29,802 bases of DNA from an uncultured Porphyromonas sp. (GTDB taxonomy: Bacteria > Bacteroidota > Bacteroidia > Bacteroidales > Porphyromonadaceae), in NCBI RefSeq assembly GCF_902489635.1, contig NZ_CABUAN010000027.1, forward strand, positions 1 to 29,802, in the 5' to 3' direction. Position 1 is the stretch's first letter; the number at the start of each line of letters is the position of its first letter. Made by a program: the position numbers and the translations under genes. Below, piece after piece: positions 24,662 through 29,802 of this stretch. The notes beneath the pieces were generated by a model. The model made no database searches. It was given only the letters and a program-made list of their open reading frames with translations, and was not told the origin of the DNA.

Positions 24662-24697
24662 AGCGGGATCATCTCACGATGGTGAGGTGGTCCCGCT
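24662..24697 (+). terminator. Hairpin terminator after tig
   Basis: A 16-bp stem AGCGGGATCATCTCAC with GTGAGGTGGTCCCGCT (two G-U pairs) has a 4-nt loop. The tail AATCTATTCT is only moderately T-rich. Confidence 0.7.
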
Positions 24698-24717
24698 AAT
24701 CTATTCTAGTGACCAAA

Positions 24718-24736
24718 GGAGGGCCAGTAGCCCTCC
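24718..24736. terminator. Second hairpin between tig and dnaE
   Basis: GGAGGGC and GCCCTCC form a perfect 7-bp stem with a 5-nt loop. It lacks a T-run on the plus strand but has an A-rich flank on the left (CCAAA), so it would serve poorly as a classical terminator. Confidence 0.45.
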
Positions 24737-24742
24737 CCTCGT

Positions 24743-24769
24743 GAGACTGTTGACTTATGCAGCAGTCTC
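24743..24769. repeat. 27-nt palindrome, copy 2
   Basis: Arms GAGACTGTTG and CAGCAGTCTC pair over ten positions (one G-U pair) around a 7-nt loop ACTTATG. It differs from the copy at 5104-5130 at three positions. It lies about 30 nt before the dnaE -7 box. Confidence 0.75.
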
Positions 24770-24797
24770 TATCGGGGATCATTTGCGCCGAATAGTG

Positions 24798-24805
24798 TAT
24801 CTTTG
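24798..24805 (+). promoter_or_regulatory. -7 box of dnaE
   Basis: TATCTTTG matches the consensus and lies about 85 nt before the chosen dnaE start. No -33 element is seen at 19 nt. Confidence 0.6.
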
Positions 24806-24890
24806 TAGGGAGGATCTGCGGGTGCATCATTGCACCCGAGAGAGCGACCCGAAGCTCGCTCGCACCTCTTTACATCTCACGCTCAGTCTC

Positions 24891-27800
24891 ATGAATCACA
24901 CTCCCGACACTCCCCATAGTCCCTCGGCTGGGACACGTATGTACGTGCCGCTGCACGTTCACTCGCACTACTCTATACTAGATGGTATGGCACCCGTCGA
25001 GAAGCTCGTCGACAAGGCGGTCGCCTGCGGTATGCCGGGCATTGCACTCACCGATCACGGTGCTATGTATGGCATCAAGAACTTTACCAACTATGCCAAC
25101 GATAAGATCAACGGCGACAAGCTCGCCCAGATCAAGTCGCTCCGCAAGCAGATCAAAGAGCTAGAAGCCGATGCATCCAATGCAGACGAGATCGCGCGCA
25201 TCGAAGGGGAGATCAAGACGATCGAGCAGAGCCTCTTCAAGGCGATCATAGGCTGTGAGGTGTACGTAGCGCGCCGTTCGCTCGAGCTGAAGGACAAAGA
25301 TGCCAAAGATCCCGACAACCCCACCCGCAGCATAGACCGCAGTGGCTACCACCTGATACTCCTAGCTAAGAACCTCCAGGGTTACCGCAACCTCATCAAG
25401 ATGGTCTCCATAGCGTGGGAGCATGGTGAGTATTACAAGCCGCGTATCGACAAGAAGCTGCTAGCAGAGCATCATGAGGGGATCATCGCCTCCAGTGCTT
25501 GCCTCGGGGGCGAGATCGCACAGCACATCCTGCATGGGCGTCTCGACGAGGCGCGCCAGACGGCACTGTGGTACAAGGAGACCTTCGGCGAGGACTACTA
25601 CCTAGAGATCATGCTCCATCCGAATAGCGACTCGCCGAGTGGTCAGGAGACCTACCGCAAGCAGCTACAAGTAGCTCAGGAGGTGATCAAGATGGGACAA
25701 GAGCTGGGCATCAAAGTCATTGCGACGAACGACACCCACTTCCTGAACGAAGAAGATGCCGAGGCGCACGATCACCTGATCTGTATGACGACCAATACGC
25801 CCATCTCCGATCCCAATCGTATGCGTTACACCAAGCAGGAGTGGCTCAAGTCGCCCGAAGAGATGACGGCAATCTTTGCCGACTACCCAGACGTACTGGA
25901 GAACACGCTAGAGGTGTGCAACAAGGTGGAGTACTACAGCATCGACCACGCTCCGCTGATGCCTCACTTCGAGCTTCCCGAGGGCTTTGCTAGCGAAGAC
26001 GACTACCTGCGCCACCTCACCTACGAGGGTGCCAAGAAGCGCTACGGCGACCCCGTCCCCACAGAGGTACAGGAGCGCATCGACATGGAGCTGGGCGTGA
26101 TACAGAACATGGGCTTCCCCGGCTACTTCCTCGTCGTGCAGGACTTCATCGCAGCAGCCCGACAGCTAGGCGTGCGCGTCGGTCCCGGTCGTGGGTCCGC
26201 AGCTGGCTCTGCGGTCGCTTACTGCCTCTCGATCACCCAGATCGAGCCGATCAAGTACGGCTTGCTCTTCGAGCGTTTTCTCAACCCCGACCGTATCTCC
26301 ATGCCCGATATCGACATTGACTTTGACGATAAGAACCGCTGGCGTGTCCTCGAGTGGGTCACCAATAAGTATGGTCGCGATCATGTGTCCAACATCATCA
26401 CGCTCACCACGATGGCTACAAAAGGGGCGATCAAAGGGGTGGCACGCGTCGAGGAGCTGCCGCTAGACCAAGCCAATAGGCTCTGCAAACTCATCCCCGA
26501 TAGAGCGCCCGAAGGGGTCAAGCACCTCAACCTAGAGTGGATGGTGCAAAACAACCAAGAGTTTCGCGAGGCATCCGTTAGTCAGAACGAGCAGCTAGCC
26601 AATACGATCCGCTATGCCCGTCAGCTAGAGGGTACAGCTAGTACCACAGGCGTACACGCCTGCGGTGTCATCATCAGTGGTCCGCCCGTCAGCGATGTCG
26701 TTCCCCTCTCTACCGCCATCGACCCAGACACCAACGAGCGCAAGCTGGTAGCGCAGTATGAGGGTAAGGTGATCGAGCCCACGGGACTGATCAAGATGGA
26801 CTTCCTCGGTCTGCAGACCCTCAGCATCATCAACGATGCCCTAGAAAACATCAAGATGAGCTACGGCATAGACCTAGACATCGACACGATCCCCGTCGAC
26901 GATCCCAAGACCTTCGAGCTATACTCACGCGGTGACACCGTCGGCACCTTCCAGTTTGAGAGCCCAGGCATGCGCAAGTACCTACAGCAGCTTGAGCCGA
27001 CCGAGTTTAAGGATCTAGTCGCTATGAATGCGCTCTACCGCCCAGGTCCTATGGACAATATCCCCACCTTCATCGAGCGCAAGCATGGTCGTCAGGAGAT
27101 CACCTACGACCTGCCCGAGATGGAGCCTTACCTCAAGGACACCTACGGCATCACCGTCTACCAGGAGCAGGTGATGATCCTCTCTCGTGTGCTGGGCGAC
27201 TTCACACGAGGCGACAGCGATAGCCTGCGTAAGGCGATGGGTAAGAAGAAGGAAAAAGAGATGGCCAAGTACCGCATCAAGTTTGTCGAAAACGGGGTCG
27301 CCAAGGGACATCCACGTGACACCCTCGAGCGCATCTACGACGGGTGGCAGAAGTTTGCCAGCTACGCCTTCAACAAGAGTCACTCCGTCTGCTACGCCTG
27401 GGTCGCCTACCAGACCGCTTACCTCAAGGCGCACTACCCCGCACAGTTTATGGCAGCACTACTGACCTGCAACCAAAACAAGTCCGACAAGCTCACCAAG
27501 TACCTCGAGGAGGTGCAGCACATGGGACTAGAGGTCAAGGGGCCAGACGTCAACGAGAGCTTCTCCGCCTTCTCGGCAAACAAAGAGGGCGTCATACGCT
27601 TTGGCCTCGGAGGTATCTCACACGTCGGGCTATCAGTCGCTGAGGCTATCATACAGGAGCGCGAGGAGCATGGCCCCTACCAAGACGTATACGACTTCTT
27701 CCAGCGCACCGACCTGAGCAACTGCTCACGACGCGCGCTCGAGGCACTCATCCTGTCAGGTGCCTTCGACAACTTTGGCATCGAGCGAGAGGTTTACTTC

Positions 27801-28709
27801 GCACCCATCGCTAAGAGTAACGCGAGCAGCCTCTCCTATGGCAAGGACGAGACCTTCCTCACAGCACTCATGCAGTACGGCAAGATCCTCGAGAGCGAGC
27901 GCACGCAGGTGCAGGCCTCACTCTTTGGCGATAGCGACCCCAGTGTCAAGCTCCCCAAGCCAATGCCCCCCAAGGATGTGGAGCCCTGGAGCCATCTAGA
28001 GCGACTCACCAAGGAGCAGACCTATATAGGTATGTACCTGAGTGCCCACCCGCTAGACCCCTACGCCTTTATCATCGAGAACATCTGCAACTGCCCCGCT
28101 TCCGACCTAGAGCACTTTGCCGAGCTAGGCCTCACACAGCTCACCAGCGCCGGTCTAGTCACCAAGGTGCGTCAAGGCATTAGCAAGAAAAACCAGCCTT
28201 ACGCCATTATCCAGATCGAAGACACCTCTGGCACGGGCGAGATACCGCTCTTTGGGCAGGATTACGTAAATTTCGGTAACTTTGCACAGGAAGGACTAGC
28301 CATCTTAGCGAAGATGAGCGTCACGCCAAGCCGATACGATCCGAATCGCCTCTACCGCACTGTGCAGAGCATGCAGCTCCTCTCAGACATCACTGAGGAT
28401 GCCTTCAGGAGCATCCAGCTGACCATCAATCTGAGTCAGGGCGAAGACGCCACCCCAACGGTTGCATACGAAGAGGGTGCCGACGGCGAGGAGGAGATAC
28501 TCGACCGCCCCAACACCCTCGAGGGTGCTATCGAGCTGGGCAACGCAATCAAGGATCACCCCGGTAAGACGGAGCTAGAGATAACCTTCTGCTCCTCTAT
28601 GGTACCCTACACGACCACCATGTATGCACCCAGCATAGAGCCCGGCAAGTGGCTCCTGGAGATCGTCAAGAAGTATCAGATCCAGTGTACCGTGCAGACA
28701 GCTAAGTGA
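24891..28709 (+). CDS. dnaE: DNA polymerase III alpha subunit (replicative polymerase)
   Basis: This is the chromosomal DNA polymerase, 1272 aa from ATG 24891. An upstream in-frame extension into tig is not credible, because the promoter lies inside it. ATG 24939 (Met17) is an alternative that fits the usual family start. Domains in order: PHP domain with HVHSHYS (22-28) and LTDHGAMYG, polymerase palm with GPGRGSAAGSA and PDIDIDFDD (Asp475 and Asp477) and the third aspartate Asp637 in KMDFLGLQTL, fingers, helix-hairpin-helix region, OB-fold near the C terminus, and a C-terminal tail. It is of the DnaE type, without a built-in DnaQ-like exonuclease. trxA follows 57 nt later. Confidence 0.96.
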   Translation: MNHTPDTPHSPSAGTRMYVPLHVHSHYSILDGMAPVEKLVDKAVACGMPGIALTDHGAMYGIKNFTNYANDKINGDKLAQIKSLRKQIKELEADASNADEIARIEGEIKTIEQSLFKAIIGCEVYVARRSLELKDKDAKDPDNPTRSIDRSGYHLILLAKNLQGYRNLIKMVSIAWEHGEYYKPRIDKKLLAEHHEGIIASSACLGGEIAQHILHGRLDEARQTALWYKETFGEDYYLEIMLHPNSDSPSGQETYRKQLQVAQEVIKMGQELGIKVIATNDTHFLNEEDAEAHDHLICMTTNTPISDPNRMRYTKQEWLKSPEEMTAIFADYPDVLENTLEVCNKVEYYSIDHAPLMPHFELPEGFASEDDYLRHLTYEGAKKRYGDPVPTEVQERIDMELGVIQNMGFPGYFLVVQDFIAAARQLGVRVGPGRGSAAGSAVAYCLSITQIEPIKYGLLFERFLNPDRISMPDIDIDFDDKNRWRVLEWVTNKYGRDHVSNIITLTTMATKGAIKGVARVEELPLDQANRLCKLIPDRAPEGVKHLNLEWMVQNNQEFREASVSQNEQLANTIRYARQLEGTASTTGVHACGVIISGPPVSDVVPLSTAIDPDTNERKLVAQYEGKVIEPTGLIKMDFLGLQTLSIINDALENIKMSYGIDLDIDTIPVDDPKTFELYSRGDTVGTFQFESPGMRKYLQQLEPTEFKDLVAMNALYRPGPMDNIPTFIERKHGRQEITYDLPEMEPYLKDTYGITVYQEQVMILSRVLGDFTRGDSDSLRKAMGKKKEKEMAKYRIKFVENGVAKGHPRDTLERIYDGWQKFASYAFNKSHSVCYAWVAYQTAYLKAHYPAQFMAALLTCNQNKSDKLTKYLEEVQHMGLEVKGPDVNESFSAFSANKEGVIRFGLGGISHVGLSVAEAIIQEREEHGPYQDVYDFFQRTDLSNCSRRALEALILSGAFDNFGIEREVYFAPIAKSNASSLSYGKDETFLTALMQYGKILESERTQVQASLFGDSDPSVKLPKPMPPKDVEPWSHLERLTKEQTYIGMYLSAHPLDPYAFIIENICNCPASDLEHFAELGLTQLTSAGLVTKVRQGISKKNQPYAIIQIEDTSGTGEIPLFGQDYVNFGNFAQEGLAILAKMSVTPSRYDPNRLYRTVQSMQLLSDITEDAFRSIQLTINLSQGEDATPTVAYEEGADGEEEILDRPNTLEGAIELGNAIKDHPGKTELEITFCSSMVPYTTTMYAPSIEPGKWLLEIVKKYQIQCTVQTAK

Positions 28710-28766
28710 TAGTCCCTACCTATTATATAGAAGACATTTCATACTAACTCTAAATACACAAGAACT

Positions 28767-29084
28767 ATGGCAATGGAAATAACAGATGCAAATATAGCCG
28801 GTCTGATGGCTGAGGGCAAACCGATGATCCTAGACTTCTGGGCTACCTGGTGTGGTCCCTGTCAGATGATCGGCCCGATGATTGAGGAGCTCGCTGAGGA
28901 GTTCGACGGCAAGATCATCATCGGCAAGGTCAACGTCGACGAAAACAGCGATCTGCCCAGTCAGTACGGCATCCGCAACATCCCAACGATCCTCTTCTTC
29001 AAGGGCGGTGAGATGGTCAGCAAGCTCGTCGGCGCACAGAGCAAGGCTAAGCTACAGGAGGAGGCTCAGAAGCTCCTCGACTAG
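28767..29084 (+). CDS. trxA: Thioredoxin
   Basis: The 105-aa product is a classical thioredoxin with the WCGPC active site (Cys29 and Cys32), the cis-proline loop NIPT and the usual length, with no signal peptide. It reduces cytoplasmic disulfides and is recycled by thioredoxin reductase, which is not in this window. No TAnnTTTG box is seen in the 57-nt gap after dnaE, so read-through from dnaE or an atypical promoter is possible. Confidence 0.96.
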   Translation: MAMEITDANIAGLMAEGKPMILDFWATWCGPCQMIGPMIEELAEEFDGKIIIGKVNVDENSDLPSQYGIRNIPTILFFKGGEMVSKLVGAQSKAKLQEEAQKLLD

Positions 29085-29101
29085 TCCTGCGACAGTCGTC
29101 A

Positions 29102-29172
29102 TCGGACAGCGTCCGTCGTCACGGCGTAACGACCCGACGTATCACTACACGTAAACTTTCGGACAGCGTCCG
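29102..29172. repeat. Paired TCGGACAGCGTCCG palindromic sites
   Basis: The 14-nt sequence TCGGACAGCGTCCG occurs at 29102-29115 and 29159-29172; it contains a CGGAC/GTCCG palindrome. Its CGGACAGC core also forms part of the ends of the MITE-like element at 8468-8626. The 43 nt between the two sites contain no gene. Confidence 0.75.
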
Positions 29173-29183
29173 AGTCACACACG

Positions 29184-29226
29184 ATAGCCACGTGGGAAGC
29201 CCCAAACTTCCACGTGGCTATTTTTT
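29184..29226 (+). terminator. Terminator after trxA
   Basis: ATAGCCACGTGG (29184-29195) pairs perfectly with CCACGTGGCTAT (29210-29221), and AAG/CTT extend the stem past one bulged G. A run of six T follows. It should end transcription about 100-140 nt after the trxA stop. Confidence 0.88.
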
Positions 29227-29264
29227 ATTTCCCACATAGGCGCGAAAAAACTCTTCGGACTTAT

Positions 29265-29306
29265 CATTTCATTCTTCCGAAGTTTCATTTCATTCTTCCG
29301 AAGTTT
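29265..29306. repeat. 21-nt tandem repeat, two identical units, inverted relative to 6-68
   Basis: Two identical 21-nt units (29265-29285 and 29286-29306) have the core CATTTCATTCTTCCGAAG. Their reverse complement matches the units at 27-68. Degenerate flanking pieces on both sides suggest a longer array in the past. Confidence 0.85.
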
Positions 29307-29307
29307 T

Positions 29308-29415
29308 ATTTCGTCCCTCCGTGGGGATTTCTAAATTCCTCCCTTGGGATCACTTCGTCCCTCCGTGGGGATCATTCCGTCCCCCCGTGGGGATTAAAAA
29401 ATCCCCACGGAGGGG
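29308..29415. repeat. Degenerate 22-nt GTGGGGAT repeat ending in a long hairpin
   Basis: Units with the core CGTCCCTCCGTGGGGAT occur at about 29312, 29356 and, as CGTCCCCCCGTGGGGAT, at 29378, with a poorer copy between. The last unit forms a hairpin of about 15 bp with AATCCCCACGGAGGGG (29400-29415). No coding function is seen. Confidence 0.75.
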
Positions 29416-29507
29416 TTTGAAAATCTCCACGTGGATATCGCACGTTCCCGCCCAAAAACGTGTCCCGACCCACCATCCAGCATCCCGTCAATCCCGATCG
29501 CTCCACT

Positions 29508-29655
29508 CTCTAATCTCTAACTTCTAATCTCTAACCTCTAATTCCTCCTCCTCCGATCTCTCCGATCCTTCCGATGCTCTCCGATTCCTAATTTCTAATC
29601 TCTAATCTCTAACTTCTAACCTCTAGTCTCTAACTTCTAACCTCTAGTCTCTATT
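29508..29655 (+). repeat. Composite short-unit array, copy 4
   Basis: Five YTCTAAY heptamers (29508-29542) come first, then four roughly 10-nt TCCGAT units (29549-29586), then nine more YTCTAAY-type heptamers (29586-29648), ending in CTCTATTTAC. The GCTGTTR block is missing and the YTCTAAY block occurs twice. It continues into the 101-bp repeat. Confidence 0.85.
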
Positions 29656-29742
29656 TACATATCTTTACGGAGAAAATCGTCCGATCCCATCCTTTCTCGA
29701 ATATCCACGTGGAAAATCTCAAATCTCCACGTGGATATTTTT
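29642..29742 (-). repeat. 101-bp long-range inverted repeat, right copy
   Basis: This is the reverse complement of 87-187 with about four mismatches by eye. It carries CCACGTGG at 29704-29711 and 29727-29734, and a TATCTTTAC motif like a -7 box with its last G changed. Confidence 0.9.
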
Positions 29743-29802
29743 TATTTTGTCCTCTCCTGAAATAGTACACAGTTGGGAAGCCAACCCCAACAACTATGAA
29801 AG
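29743..29802. other. Window edge, possible start of a further gene or element
   Basis: The last 60 nt include a small GTTGGG/CCCAAC hairpin (about 29772-29790) and an ATG at 29796-29798. This may be the start of a gene or mobile element outside the window; only three bases after the ATG can be seen or so, and nothing more can be said. Confidence 0.3.

Noticed and set aside
24576..24890. Extended dnaE reading frame starting inside tig
   Set aside because: The frame is open upstream by chance; the terminator, hairpins and -7 box lie within it, and the DnaE homology begins after 24891.

Overview
The window reads as a chromosome segment of a Bacteroidetes (Bacteroidota) bacterium, most likely a Porphyromonas of the asaccharolytica/uenonis type. 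The reasons are promoters of the form TAnnTTTG, few Shine-Dalgarno sites, a Rho with a long disordered insert, a secreted protein with a type IX secretion (T9SS) C-terminal domain, a DUF3316-like protein, and short tandem-repeat mobile elements that resemble those of P. gingivalis. This is an inference from sequence features, not a database match. I see no phage, plasmid, CRISPR or transposase gene. The coding part is mostly core housekeeping; the unusual material lies between the genes.

Layout: 1-453 is repeat-rich and ends in the parC promoter. 454-5086 is a plus-strand run of parC (topoisomerase IV A), a DUF3316-like protein with a 21-residue threonine tract, and an S41-type lipoprotein. 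A two-way terminator and a minus-strand tRNA-Arg(ACG) follow. 5719-8343 encodes a T9SS cargo with leucine-rich and InlB-type repeats. 8344-9089 holds a strong terminator, a MITE-like element with five 22-nt repeats, and the rho leader. 9090-12201 carries rho and an HU-like/SPOR membrane protein. 12244-15494 is a minus-strand group: a U32 (TrhP-type) protein, a thioesterase, and a cardiolipin-synthase homologue whose catalytic motifs are damaged. A divergent patatin/beta-barrel protein (15628-18117) and minus-strand rplS follow.

19007-22963 is a tight plus-strand operon of a PASTA protein, an RluD-type pseudouridine synthase, D-Ala-D-Ala ligase and an acyltransferase; it links cell wall, lipid and rRNA modification. 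Then come tig (trigger factor), dnaE (replicative polymerase) and trxA (thioredoxin). The last 700 bases are again repeat-rich.

The most interesting non-coding signal is a family of composite arrays built from short units: 7-nt GCTGTTR, 9-nt ACTAGnnnC, roughly 10-nt CTCCGAT and 7-nt YTCTAAY. The four long copies share a coherent block arrangement, with a fifth short fragment; two long copies lie just upstream of TAnnTTTG promoters. Two copies continue into a 101-bp segment found near both window ends in inverted orientation. Other signals are a 27-nt palindrome found twice, an 18-bp inverted repeat around the HU/SPOR promoter, and paired CGGACAGC-type sites.
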